Shown here: positions 31,432 to 44,075 of the stretch, in pieces | Layout of the letters: each line of letters opens with the position of its first letter | Numbering within the stretch: position 1 is the first letter of the stretch | From: Agapanthus africanus | Taxonomy: Eukaryota > Streptophyta > Magnoliopsida > Asparagales > Amaryllidaceae | Reading direction: 5' to 3' | Assembly (NCBI GenBank): GCA_030015575.1 | Contig: JASDDO010000026.1 | Span: 74,858,530-74,922,529, forward strand | Length of the DNA: 64,000 bases | The notes under the pieces: generated by a model | The model's database searches: none | Told to the model about the DNA's origin: nothing | The model's input: only the letters and a program-made list of their open reading frames with translations | Made by a program: the position numbers and the translations under genes

Positions 31432-33853
31432 GGTTTCACCTTCCAGTTTTCCGATAATGCGAACTTGCCTTGTTGGTATTGGTCTTCAATCCAGTTTTTG
31501 AAGACGTAACAGTTTTTGATCGGATGGCCCAATACTCGGTGCTAGGGGCAGTAATTGGGATCATTGTCGTCGTTTGGCTGCAACGGACGTTTTGGATCCG
31601 ACAAATTTATGAGCCTGTTGTGCACTGCCAGCTCGAACAATCTTCTCGTTTTGTCTTGAGAAAACGAGTAAGGACGTCCTAGTCTTTTCTCGAGAGATGG
31701 GCGCGGATGCATATTGTTTTGGCGGACAACCGGCTTTAAGATGCTCGACTGTTGTTGAGTATTGGCGACGAATGTTGCTTTCATTTTCCCCTTCTCATTC
31801 GGAGGATCCGTCTTTGAGGGAGATGGTCTATGACCCATCTGATCCATTTGGGCCAACTTGTCAATCAAGGCCTGGAAAATAGTTGGCTTGAAGAACATCA
31901 TGAACTGGGAGATGGTCGCTTGAGGGTCAAGAGTTCCCACGAACATGCCCACCGCCGGCGCTTCTTCGATGCGCTGTTCGCATTTTAACCACAGGTTCCG
32001 CCATCGTATTGCGTATTGAACCTATGTTTCGTCTGGCCTTACCCTGGCGTTGATCAATGCGGTGATCGGGGTGCGCTCGCTGGCGCTTGCAAATCTTTGT
32101 GTAAACAGCAGCTCCATCTCCGCAAATGTTTTGATAGAGTCATTAGGCAGCTCCGAATACCATTCGAAGGCCGTTTCTGCTAAGCTGCCGACGAATTGGC
32201 CAAGCAACAGTTTGTCGTCGTCTCTAGTATTGCGGCATAGAGCCCTGAACTGAGCGATATATTGATGGGGATTGCCTGTCCCCTTGTACACATGGAATTT
32301 AGGGATTGTGTATCTCGGCGGGTACTTTATATGGTTATACCAGCCTGGATATGGTCGCCCGATTTTAACAACTTGACCGGCCGTTTCGTTCGCCTAGTGA
32401 GCTCGTATTTGCTGAGCTATATAATCATCGAGCGCAGCTTTTGAGATGGTCTCCTCTTTGGCTGCTGAAAGAGCCGGAGGAGGATTAGATGTCTCCCCTC
32501 TATCGTCTTCAACAATGATCAGAGGGTCCTCAGCTGGAGGGTCCGGCTGTAACATCATCCCTACCATTTCTTGGAAGAGAAGCGCGATTTTTTTTATATT
32601 GGCAGCTTGTTCTGTTGCTTCTCTGTCCTTCTTTTCGAGGACTCTGCGTAAAAAGTCATTATCGGTTTCTTGTTCGCGACGCTGCTCTGATGACGCCTTT
32701 GGGCTTTCTTTTGGCCCGGTGAGTGCAGCCATTGCAGTCAGCATCTCCTGAAGCTTCTGCTGTTATTCCTGGGCTTTTGTTACGGATCGGGTGAGCGGTC
32801 GGTGACCCGTCGAAGCGTGACTTTCCTCTTTTCCGGAAGCCATATAAATAGTATGTATCATCATGCCCCCAGACTTGGGGCGTTTAGGTTCGGCGTTTTC
32901 GTGGCCTGCCGCAGTCACAGGGGCTTTCTTTGGCCTCCTTCTTTTCTGAGTGGTTGACGTTGAGGGGGCCGTTGCGGCGGGCACCCAGGTGGTTGTCGTC
33001 TTTTGTGTTTTGACAGGACGGTTCTCTTCCTTCTGAGCCTTCGGCTTCTTCTGTCGGCGGAGATAGTCCTGATCAATCACCGACTCCTGGACTCGTCGCC
33101 AGACTTTGTAAACTTTGGAGGACAGCCATTGAGGAGACTGGTCCAGCTTCATTTTTGTAATATTCTCCACCGGAGGGGGAGATCTTTTCAGTACGGCGGT
33201 AGGAGAGTTTCTACGCACCTTGTTTAGCAGCTCAAAACTGTTCCCGGTTGGAACAGCAGCATTAACTTCCACCGTTGGAGCTAGTGAAGTTAGCCCAGAA
33301 GGGGAGTTGCCCCCGGCCTTCCTTACTCGGCGCCAGTGGCGACGTCGAGCGTGTCGAGCCATTGGTATTGGTTCGAAGATGGGAATGGCTTCGTCTTGCC
33401 CCTGTCCAGGTAAGGGGCTGCTGCTGGCGTCAGCCTATTGAAGACTGATGTCCGTCGAGGCGCAGTATTTATTCGGTCGACAACAGACTTCTGAGCAGGG
33501 ATGGATATCCGGTTCGGGATAACGCCTTCTGGTATTGCAGGTTTCTTCATGGGCCCGTTGGAGCTCTGGCCTAGTCCGTTAAAAACTGAGGCAGTGGAGT
33601 TGGGCGACCCGTTGAGAGGGGCCGCAGTAGTAGCAAGCCGATCGAATATCGACTTCTTGGGAGCTTCTTGTGACGGTACAGGGGTGTTGAAGCTCATGGG
33701 TGGGAGCATAGTCCCGAAGAATAGCCCAGAGATGGCCTGAGTCACTTGTTCCACTGGCATAGCGAAGATGGAGGCCGCTTGAGGCCCGTAAGTCACTCCT
33801 CCAGACGGGACGGAGCGAGAGTTGCAACTGCAGTTAGTGCAGTTTGAAGCCAT
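31432..33853 (-). pseudogene. gag: Gag of B, 5' part (broken)
   Basis: The ATG at 33853 (MASNCTNCS) corresponds to that of A. It shows the basic N-terminal region, the coiled/acidic segment, the gag domain (KFHVYKGTGNPHQYIAQF... to QMDQMGHRP, about 32291-31850) and the first knuckle, where YCPYHQ has become YCP-stop-H. A frameshift lies near 33340. In-frame stops are at 32763 (TAA), 32394 (TAG), 32022 (TAG) and 31542 (TAG). Apart from the one shift a single frame runs through, so decay is mainly by point mutation. It ends at WKVKP, where F inserted. Confidence 0.88.
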
Positions 33854-33978
33854 TGATTTTCTGTTTTTTGCACGGAGCAAGACACCAAATCTAAGTACCT
33901 CGAATCCACAGGCAACCATAGCAAACCGTGATTCGTTCGCGAACACGACACACGAAGTGTGGAGTGGAAAGAGGAAAA

Positions 33979-33997
33979 GGTCCCACCGGACGTACCA
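33979..33997 (-). other. Primer-binding-site motif of B
   Basis: The sense sequence TGGTACGTCCGGTGGGACC is followed by the spacer gattc and the LTR end. It is identical in position to A's motif, with two base changes. Confidence 0.7.
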
Positions 33998-34002
33998 GAA
34001 TC

Positions 34003-36451
34003 TGTTTACCGCCGGAAATCGGGAAGACGGGCCGTCTTTCCTGAATCTGGGGGCAGATGCTAATAGGTGCTATCCGTCCACCTCTTCGAAGATTCCAAGT
34101 TGATTTATGGCACCATGTATCGAAGGTTTAAACGGATGCGGCCGATAAAGCAGACTTCATCAGATTCCCCCTCGTTTGAGGGGTTTTTGATTGTGGGAAC
34201 GCACTTCCCTACAGGCGCAAGCCCCTGCAGTTAATTACGCTACCGCATCGTGGTAACAACTTTCTCCTTCTCCAGATGGTCATTTCGTGTCGTGGGTGTT
34301 TGTTTTGTTTGTGGTTGCCCGTGGATTATATACGGAGATTAATTTATGTTGTCGCCCGTAGGACGTGGATTAGTCCAAATCCGTATCTTCTTAGATTTGG
34401 GTTTGGGGGTTGGGTTTAAGGATACGTTAGTTTCGTTTGAGACTAAGATCAACTTAAATGTTTGTTAAGGATATGTTAGTCTAATTTTAGACTAAGATCA
34501 ACTTAACGGGATCGTTTAGATCCAACAAAAGAGCACTTGGGCTCTATTGTTTAGTTTAGGGACATTGCGGTCGATTACAAGTTTAAGAACATGGTGGTCC
34601 AAGGTTAAGGACGTCATAGTCCATGAGTTTAAAGACCTCACAGTCAAGGTTAAGGACATCATAGTCCGTGAGTTTAAAGACCTCACAGTCAAGGTTAAGG
34701 ACATCATAGTCTGTGAGTTTTAAGACATCACGGTCAAGGTTAAGGACATCATAGTCCATGAGTTTAAGGACCCCACAGTCCGTAGAGTGTTTGGTTGTCG
34801 GGACCCGTCACCTCTCTAAAGACGTTGAAGGATTACAACAACAAATATCAAAGGAGTTCAGAGATATACCCTTGAACCAATTTTGGTTGGGAGATCTATA
34901 GTCCAATTTGGGACTAAAGTCTGTTAAAAGGTTTATGAGCATATGGGCTCAGTTGATATGAGTTAAACATTTTATTGTTCTGGCTATTGAGCCTTTATTT
35001 GGGTTTGGCCCTTTTAATGATGCTAAGCATTGGGTCCTGACATTTTTTGTCTTGTATTGAATGCAGAACAAAGTATGTTCTGACAGTGCGCCACGTGGTG
35101 CGTCAGGCGCTTTGCGCCAAGGAAAGAGCGCATTGCGCTTCTGTCGGGTAGCACACACGAAGGGGACACGTGTTGCTCTTAGCGCTAAGCGCTAGCTTAT
35201 TAGCGCATTGTGCTTTTAATTTATGAGCGCATTCCGCTAGTCTGTTGGCGCACCAGTGAGTGACACGTGGCGCACTTGGCGCTGAGCGCCAGCCCATGAG
35301 CGCAGTGCGCTGTTTCAGAAGCGCAAAGCATAGATTGTGTCTCTGGTTGAAACGTGGCAATTTTTGGCGCTGTGTGCCGGTCCAATGAGCGCAAGGGCGC
35401 AGTTCATGAGTGCAAGGCACTTTTAATAGCGCAAAGCGCATCTGATCAATTCTAAGATCAAAGAACAGATTTATGTTCTTCAAAGGAGGCCCTGCCTCAA
35501 GATCCAAGAACAAAAGTTATTATTTTTATCAAAGGCTCTGCCTTTATAGATCAAAGATCTGTGAATGAAGTAAAAATACTTCTTTTTAGTTTTTTTTTTA
35601 TGATTAGATCTTCTGATCTTTTCCTTTTTATCAAAGACCTTAGTCTTTTTTCAGATCTATGATCTTTTTAGAAGAGGGTTCTCTTTTTTTTAATGAGATG
35701 ATTTCATCTCTGTTTTTCAAGAACATAGTTCTTTACCTTGAAGATGAAGAACAATCTTCTTTTCTTAAGAGCTTGCTCTTTTTTGCAGAAGGTTTCTCTC
35801 TCTCTTCTTCTGTATTCTCTATCTATTTTTAGACTTGAAGTGTAGGGTCCTTTATATAGGGCCAATTGATTTATTAAATCAGTTTTAAGAGATCTTTCTC
35901 TGATTGATTTGGGAATATTTCCCACCGTTGGATTTTTGATCCTAAGGCTTCTGTTTTACAGAAGATAATCTTCTTGTTTTAGTAAGACTGAAAAATCTTT
36001 CCATAATAGAACTTTAGTTCTAATTAATTAATAATTTATTATTAGTAGATCTTTTGATCTGACGGTGGGGGAATTTTTAATTCCAGTGCTGGCGCACCTT
36101 GCGCTAGCACACCTATGTTCGACGCGTGGCACGCAGCGCAGCGCAACTGCGCTAGCGCATCCGTGCTCGACACGTGGCGAGCAGCGCAGAGCGCAGCGCA
36201 ACTGCGCTAGCGCACCCGTGCTCGACACGTGGCGCGCAGCGCAGAGCGCTGGATCTGAAGCGTTGCTTCAACTTTTAAATTTTGAAACAGAGTTTTGCTC
36301 TGATTGGGGGTGCACTGCCTAGGGCGCAGCGCTCCTGGCGCTGGCGTGTCTGCTTTTGACACGTGGCGCGCAGCGCACAGGATCTGAAGCGTTGCTTCAA
36401 TTTTTGGATTTTGAAATTCAAAACAGAGCTTTGCTCTGATTGGGGGAAACA
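34003..36451 (-). repeat. 5' LTR of element B (2449 bp)
   Basis: It begins TGTTTACC and ends GGGGGAAACA, giving an inverted terminal match. It is collinear with A's LTR at both ends but strongly diverged in the centre. It contains a GGAC/GTCC minisatellite (about 34550-34790), GC-rich gcgc hairpins (35090-35440), a dense hairpin mosaic (35461-35780) and near its end the CAGAGC-ttt-GCTCTG hairpin also found in A. Confidence 0.75.
35461..35780 (-). repeat. Mosaic of short perfect hairpins in LTR of B
   Basis: At least 13 perfect inverted repeats with 5-7-bp arms and 2-8-nt loops lie in 320 bp, all with different sequences. Examples: AAGAACA/TGTTCTT (35461-35480), AAAGGC/GCCTTT (35531-35545), AGATC/GATCT (35548, 35606, 35653), GAAGTA/TACTTC (35567-35582), AAAGAC/GTCTTT (35633-35648), GAGATGA/TCATCTC (35695-35710), AAGAAC/GTTCTT (35719-35733) and AAGAGC/GCTCTT (35767-35780). 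Confidence 0.75.
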
Positions 36452-37005
36452 ACGACCAGTTCCCGAGGAAATGCTGTACTGAGAACGTAGATGTCCAGAA
36501 AACAAAAAAAGATTATGTAAGAGTACCAGCCTCTGTATAGTTTCAATATAGGCGAGATTGGAAGAGAGCTTGAGCAGGTTTCTTTCAGGACGCTGCTGTG
36601 ATAAGATTTGCATCGAGGATCAGTTGTGTTATGTGTATTCAGAGGGCCAGAGGCCGACGCCAGTGACGTGCTACTTTACGAGTGGTCATGCTAATTGGCC
36701 GAGAGATGACCAGAGGAGTGTCAGAGCGGAATCGTTTCCGTTAGCACATTTGATCGGGCCGACGAGTCGAAGAATTGCGAGATTGGTAATCCACAGAGAA
36801 ATAAGGACCCAGAGACAGAGGATGCCAAACCGTGAGCAGGAGGCAAGCGGATGTTTTTGCTCTGCCAGTTTTGGGCGCACCGATATTTTTCAATATTGTA
36901 GGAGGTGTACCTCAATATCATTTGTTGCGATTTGCGTTTGTGATCCGAGTATCACTCTTATATTGCTTGGATTTGAGTTTTGATGATTGAATTTCATGAT
37001 ATTGT

Positions 37006-38010
37006 TTTCGTGCACCATGGCTGCACCTATTAGATGTTTTCTTTTGTGCACAGTTATTGCACTCGATTTATGTTTATACATCACAACATCGGGTTGCGAT
37101 TTGTGCATATCTATTGCACTTGATGTCGATTTTATGCCTTGGTAGCATGTAGTTATGATTTCGTGGATTTCATACGGTTGATTTGATTTTGTGCATGTAG
37201 TACGCACTCGATTTAATTTTTTCACTCGGTATAGCTCACATATGCTTGCAGTACATTGATACGTGTTTTGTGCATGCAGTTGCACACGCTTATGATTTTA
37301 TACACCTTGGTACACTCGGTGTTGTTTTTATACGCATTTGAGTTATTGATGAGTTTCCGTGCACTTGTTGCACCAGATTTGTATTTCGTGCATTTGTTGC
37401 ATTAGATTTATATTTTGTGCATTGGTTGCACCAGATTGGTATTTCGTGCATTGGTTGCACTAGATTTATACTCCGTACATTGGTTGCACCCGATTTATGT
37501 CTTTGAGCATTTATTTCACCAGATTTATGTTTTTGTGCGCGTTTGCACTTGACGTTCATTTTCGTGCGCTTTACTGCACTGGGCATTTATACGGACCTGA
37601 CACGCTTGGGTTGGATTTTGCGCATATTAGGCGCTTGGTATTGGATTTTATTCGTGCATGTTGGATGCACTTGATTTAGATTTTTATTCATGCATGTTGA
37701 ATGCACTTGATTTAGATTTCATTCGTGCATGATGGATGCACTTGATTTGGATTTTCGCGCATATTGTGCGCATGATATGAGATGTGATTTTGTGCACACC
37801 GGATGCACTCGGTTGGGATTTTCATTCGTGTATGTTAGTTGCACTGGGTTGAGATTTTCATGCACTATGGATGCATTTGATATTGTTGTCGTGCACATCC
37901 GTTGCACTGGACAGATACTTTCGTGCACACCCGTTGCACTTAGTTGGTTTTGTGCACATTCGTAGCACTTGTATTTAGTTTTGATTTCCGTGCGCACCAG
38001 ACGTACGTGA
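37006..38010 (+). repeat. GTGCA/TGCAC hairpin minisatellite in E
   Basis: About 25 degenerate units with a period of roughly 30-45 bp each contain a hairpin such as CGTGCA-loop-TTGCAC, followed by an (a/t)gattta(g/t)atttt spacer. Loop length and sequence vary (tttgt, ttggt, tgttgga, catcc). Some units replace the arms with GCGC/GCGC-type pairs, such as CGCA/TGCG near 37766. Its position just before the polypurine tract fits the 3' UTR tandem repeats known from some plant gypsy elements. Confidence 0.8.
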
Positions 38011-38666
38011 TGTTGAATACGCCTTTTTAGGGTTATTTTGCTCTTGAGCACTTTGTTTTTATGATGGGCACTATATTATGTAGTAGCTGAACATGACTGA
38101 TCTAAGGACAGTACCTGAGTATTTTGCATGTATTAAAAGTTTACCAAGAGATTTTCAAAAAGGAGCTATAGTCTCACTATTTTCTACGTGTCCGCGAGCG
38201 ACACGAACGTTTATAAAGGAAAACCTTTTGGGATATTTCAAAGAGCGGAACATATATTTGAGCAAAATATATATGAACGTATATTTATTACTTTACAAAT
38301 GAGCATCCATCACTTGTGCCGTGAGTTACGCATTACACGACGATTCAGAAAAGATTTTGCATATGTTTTATTCAGTTTTAGGAGATTTTCTAAGGATGCG
38401 TACTATATACGTATTATAGTATTTGACTAGTGTATATTGGATTTCAGTAGTGGATTTCGAGATCTATATCTCTATTGTAACTCTGATGATTTGCATGACG
38501 CTTGACGGGGTTCGATTTTGAGTTTCGTACTCGTTTTCAGGCGCACCCGATGCGCTGTGGTATTTCTATATCTTCCGTGATTTCGGAGCTCCGTTGATTT
38601 GAGCTGATTATTGAAATGTTTTAGCAATTGGGGGTTTAAATTTAAATTCGGGGACCAAATTTATTT

Positions 38667-38678
38667 AAGGGGGAAGAT
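38667..38678 (+). other. Polypurine tract of E
   Basis: AAGGGGGAAGAT directly abuts the LTR start TGTAACATTTC at 38679. Confidence 0.85.
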
Positions 38679-40581
38679 TGTAACATTTCAAAAAATATAA
38701 AATATTAATTTTGGAATTTAATATTAAAATAATATATTTCGCGAAAACCACCGATTTGCAAATTTGGGGTTTTCGTAAAATAGTATAAATATATACCACT
38801 ATTTATGAAATAATTGGAGATTAAAATGATTTATTCATTTAAAAATATATTTATTGGATTTGGCATTTTTATAATTAATTATATGTAGTTAAAAAAATTG
38901 ATTAGTGCACTACAAATCGCGATTAGGCCAAATCCGTGTTTCTACATTTTTCCATGGTTAGTATACCATGACATGTATTTTTGTTGCATGTTGTTTCATT
39001 TGTATTTGTTGATATTTGGCTTTAAAAGAAAAAGAGAAAAGAAAAGGAGACAATTATTGGAGAGAGAGAATGAAGCATGGGCTTGTGAAGGGGTGAGAAT
39101 AAGAGAGAGTGAGGATAGGAGAGGGGGAGAGGGCTGCCATCATTTTCCTCCCCCATTGTTTTTCTTCAACTCCTTCATCCTCATACTCCCTCCACTTCTT
39201 CCTCCATGTTTCATCTCAATTTCTTCACCAAAACCCTATACTCCCTTCGCAAAAAGTGATCACAACCTCTCTACAAACCCATTGGACCTTTCAAAGTTGG
39301 ATTTTGAAGATTTTGAGCAACTCAAGAAAATTCTTGAGTTGCCAAATGAGGTATATTTCCTATCTTTAGTTAAGTAATTATGTTTAGTATATCCTGAATG
39401 TGGTTTAGAGTTAAACAAGTGTGGATTGTGATCTTGGAAATTTTCAAGATGAGGTTTAGGATTTGAGTTATATTGTGATGATGTGTAGTGGCTGTTTACA
39501 AGACCTTAGTGTGGATTTTATGGCCAAAAACAGAGAATAGAACCCAAAATACGAACTTAGAAATTTCCCCGTGTCGGTTTTGTGGAGTTTGTTGGCCTAC
39601 AGGGAATCTGGAGCTATCTGAGGTAGTTTAAAGAAAATCTAGCAAGTCGAGTGACCTATATAAATGACCAGAAGACCACCACCAAAATTCGAACCAATTT
39701 CACCCCTATACGGCCGGCGAGCTCGGATGATATGGCATTGTCGCCGGATTTCTAGTGCGCTATGGAGTTGAGTTTTTGGCTGTAGCTTGCTTACCTATAA
39801 CCTATCTCCTATACTTGCTTGTTTTGTCCCAATTAACCTGAGATGAAATCTGGGAGTGATTTCCTAGGTTGCTGAATATGGAATTTATAATTTATGAATT
39901 TGGGATTTGGTATTTGATATATTGTATTGGTTCGTTGGATGTTTGTACGTCAACGACGAGGATTGTTTGGTTGTTTTTGCATGCGTAGGCTATATGTTCT
40001 AACCTATGAGCACACCGTGTGCCTTACCGGTTTTCCGAACTTAATTTTAATAGCACTGCGACTGTGTATTTATTGTAGGTACCTTCGCGTGGATTCCTAG
40101 ACGACGAAGCACATCGACTGCGGCTGAACAAGGAGTTCCGCAGGTGAGTAGATTTATATCTATAGGGGAAGTCGGGTGGATGGCGCATAACACCCCCGCA
40201 ATAGTAAACATGAAACCGATATATAGAATATAGTCGGAGAAACCTATACTAGGGAACTACTGATATGATCAAAAAGTTAATTGGAGATGATATGAATGAT
40301 TGAATACATATATCGAGATATGAGATGAGACCTATAAGGATATGATATGAGATCGGTGAATAAAATAAGATTGAGATAGATGTGTTATAAGATCGGTAAA
40401 ATAAGATAAATATATATAAGATTACTTGATGTGAGAATATCGATGTGATGAAAAGAGTATACGATGAGATATGATGACTTGGTTTGATATGTCGTTATAC
40501 GGATGCGAGGCGATATAAGATAATCGATACCTTTGTCGGTCCCATGATATGAGATTGATACGGATGTTACCTGAGATATAG

Positions 40582-40614
<33 letters not shown>

Positions 40615-42543
40615 GAGTGATATGCCGTACGAGACGTTAGGTCCGTACCCTCATTGTCATATAGGCTGATAGAATCCCTAATTGTTTAATGCCGCCGTAC
40701 GATAGATTATCATACGTGATGAGTTTTTATCTGATGATTGATCCATACCCTTGACTAGGGGATGCCGTATGATAGATTATACCGTACGTGATGTTGTGAG
40801 GCTGGATGCCGATTGATAGATTCACCGACTCGGTTATGTTATAGATATGTATACCTTATAGCATTTCGTTTACAATGTACTTTATGCTACATTCATGATA
40901 TTCTCATTGCATTACATATACCTGTGCTAATACACTTACACAATTATCGATGATGCGTATATTACACTTACACAGATTGCCGGCTCACACACTTTCATCA
41001 TCGATAATTGCTATGTCACTTACACGGTAGAATTGCTACATCATGTTGCATGATATATTGCTATGCTCACATTGCTATCCTATGTTTGCATACATTATGC
41101 TTTATGATATTACGCATTGAGATACTGTTTTCATGAGATTCTGGATTTGAGAACCGTAGTTGTATTTCAAAGGAAATTATGTATTGTTTTAAAAATCCGG
41201 TTTCTCTTGATATGATATTTCGATACGTCCACCATGTGTTTTCTCGGTTCTGAGATTGGTATGTGAAACCTGATTCGAGGAGCGGTAGGCACCATCTGCG
41301 GGTACATGGTGGACCCGGTGAGGTACCCAGGGGTAAGAAGACTCGTATAGTTAGACGGTGAGCCTGGCAGGAGAGCACTACCTACCGGTGACAGTATTTG
41401 GACTTGGCGCTTATCCGGAAAATACCGACCGGAGTCGTGAGATGGATATGAAGGCCGACCAGAGTATGCGGCGCCTGAGGGCCGATCTGAGGATGCGGCG
41501 CTTGAGATATGAGGATTTACGTGTCGATACTAGACACGGGTTTCATGATATTTCGAGTGTCGGTGTTGGACACTCAGGTTTCATGATTTTGATGTGTCGT
41601 TGATGGACATACGTTAGTTGATATTCTCATATTTACATGCATATGCTTTCATGATATTTACATGCATGATGTTGCTGTATCATTGATGGGAACGTAGATA
41701 TTATCCACATGCATACATGCATTGGTTATATTGTTGACATATATGCAGATACGGTCACCCTAAATATCATAGTATTACCTTTATGATATAGTTGACCTAG
41801 GAGTCGTTGTTTTATTCGATTTCTACCTGTTGATGTTTTCTACTCACGAGTTGGCAACTCACCCTCGTTCTGCCACAGTTCTTGCAGGTTTGGCCGCATG
41901 AATCAGTAGCGGTATCATTGGCACACAGTTTGCATTCGGGTAATTTGCTTTGGTAGGTGGGACATATTGGATCATTCCCACTCTTGTAGTGTTATTCTTG
42001 TTGTATCTAGTTAACTCCATCAATCAGAAACTAGTATTTATATAAGTAGTAAGACTTAGAAAGACTTGTGATTGCGAGACTTAGAGCGATGTGTTATATG
42101 TCCGCATGGTGGGTTTAATATCTTGCTTCTTTAAATTTTCCTTTTGTGTTGATCTTCGCCGTTGGGCGTCGTATACATATATTCCTGACTTGCGTGGTTG
42201 TGATTCTGCCGATTGGCGAAGAGCTAGCTCCCGCTTGGAGATACCTTTATTGTTGTTATGTATATGTGGTTTTGGATCAAAATATACAAAAGAGATGCTG
42301 CCCAAATTTTTAAAAGACGAAACATGTTTTTCAACTAGTATAATCCACTTGAATTTTCATGTTCCATTATCTATGCATTTAAGAAAACTTTTGATTTCAG
42401 CATACCTTTATTTCAAAACTCCACTTCTTTTATTTTCTTAAAAATGTTTAGATTTTTGGGTTTTGGCTTACTTAATTTACGTTGCGGCTTTAGACGTTGC
42501 GTGAATTAAGTGCCGGTCACAAACTAAATTTCAGGTCGTGACA
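38679..42543 (+). repeat. 3' LTR of E (3865 bp)
   Basis: It starts TGTAACATTTC after the polypurine tract and ends GGTCGTGACA. The right end is set where the sequence switches to the LTR family of element I (42544). It contains a TG/TA microsatellite at about 40585-40612. A 159-codon frame (38898-39377) has no recognisable domain. No second copy is available for comparison. Confidence 0.65.
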
Positions 42544-44075
42544 CTCGGGCCTAGTAGAGCGAGATATGGACCTCCGAAAGGAGCATTCGATCTCGATGGA
42601 ATTTTTAATGCATTTTTTTAAAAATGAGATTTTTACAAAAATAAATAAAATTTATTTTTATTAAATATATATATATATAACTATTATCAAAATATATATT
42701 TTAATTATATTATATAAATATTCCAAGTTTTTTTAAATCAAAGGAATCACCATTACATGAAAATACCATCCAAATACAAAACAATACCGATATTTCAATA
42801 AGATACCATATACATTGGAAACTAGGTTTTACCCACTAGAAATTTCACTTTTATAAAATATACATTTATGAAAACCCTAAAGACGAAAATTAATTACTTG
42901 AGGTGTATTTTGAATATGTATCAAAACTATTTTTACATAAAAAACCCTCAAGTTATACTAAATTACAATAAGGACCCTAGTAAATATAGGTTTAAGCGGG
43001 TCCAATTCTCTTGAACCTCAGGGAGCCGGAGAATGTGGGTGCTTGCCTATATAAGGTAGACAATCTAACAAACAGTGTTATCAATACGGTAATTGTCTTG
43101 GAAAAAGACATAAATCCTGCCGTCCATGTGCAGCAGTTACCGATAACATCAAAACTAATTCAGGATTTCAATTTCTTTTCAAAGTGTCTGACTCAGACTG
43201 AGTCTCAATCTAATCAATCTGACCTGAATATGATTCAACTATAAACTACAATTCAACATGAATCCATCTATTCAATCTATATCAATCTATATTGACCGAA
43301 CCGAACCATGGATATACCCCGTCTACATGACTCTCCATTTATCTCTATTCCATTTACTGATATCATGGTTTCGGTAAGTCATCCATCTATATAACAACAC
43401 AATGCAATCAATACAAAAGATATCGCGGGGTTTATAAAGCGGTACATTGGTACGAAATGTGTTAGAAATGGCACGAGACTGTAACCATAATACACCTAAC
43501 CTAAATATCAATTGCTGTTGTACCGTAGCTGAACGGTTCCTTGTGCTCCATATATTTTAGTCTCCGGAATAGTGGGGCTCCTCTCGTATACACTGGCATA
43601 TTCTGTACCAAGCCACAAACAACAACGTTAACAATATAATCAAACATTACTAGTTATATTCTCTTTCTGTCTATTCTATCTCTACTCATCTTTGGGATTT
43701 ACCGAGAGATTGTTCGCTGACGATATTCATTTTCTTCTTTCTTTGGAATGTTGTCAGGTGGATCGGACGCACTAGAGATCGAGACCAGCCAGGAGAACTT
43801 GGAGTAGTTCACAGAAGATCCTGAGCATTGACTTGTACATATTATCATTTCAGTTCATATCATTGTTTAGGTATTGCTTTCCATCCATGTATTTACATTT
43901 CCAGTTGTACCTGTAAAAAATGTTTAATAAATAAAGTTGCTGTTCATTTATATTCCTGTCTCTTGTGTACTTTTACTTTATATTGCTTAGATACGCTTAG
44001 CGTGTTTACTTCTGAGTAAATACGTAGCGGGCCTCACCGCGTCCCCTCCCCGTACACTGGAAAGTGGGGCGTGAC
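42544..44075 (+). repeat. Element C: gypsy LTR fragment of the I family
   Basis: It matches the LTR of I (58791 to about 60235) in inverted orientation. Shared parts are the ctcgggc-tagtag-gcgag stretch, the gagcattcg segment, ccaagccac with tataccggta-type text, and the end GTACGCTTAGCG...GGGGCGTGACA at 44075. Only the 3' half of an LTR is present. The left side is cut by E and the right side joins D's leader. Confidence 0.7.

Larger units (their letters stand above)
7363..36451 (-). mobile_element. Element B: gag-only LTR retrotransposon, interrupted
   Basis: This is a second copy of the A family on the minus strand. Its parts are the 5' LTR (36451 to 34003), primer motif (33979-33997), gag from 33853 down to 31432, element F as a 21.1-kb insertion, the rest of gag (10319 to 9193), and 3' UTR (9192 to 7363), where element A interrupts it. 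The remaining 3' end should lie left of A, outside the window. Gag is disabled by several stops and at least two frameshifts. Confidence 0.75.
36452..42543 (+). mobile_element. Element E: 3' end of a plus-strand gypsy-type element
   Basis: The order on the plus strand is an unidentified internal piece (36452-37000), a hairpin minisatellite (37006-38010), a polypurine tract (38667-38678) and a 3865-bp LTR. No coding domain is recognisable; the 141-codon frame at 36558-36983 matches nothing I know. Its left part lies beyond the junction with B, and the 5' LTR is not in the window. The TGTAACA...GTGACA LTR ends resemble those of chromovirus-type gypsy elements. Confidence 0.65.

Noticed and set aside
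36558-36983. 141-codon frame in the internal part of E as a gene
   Set aside because: No motif of gag, pol or a known host family; other frames nearby are equally uninformative.
38898-39377. 159-codon plus-strand frame in the LTR of E, resembling a first exon
   Set aside because: It lies wholly inside the LTR, has no recognisable domain and is composed of CT/GA-rich text typical of LTR promoter regions.
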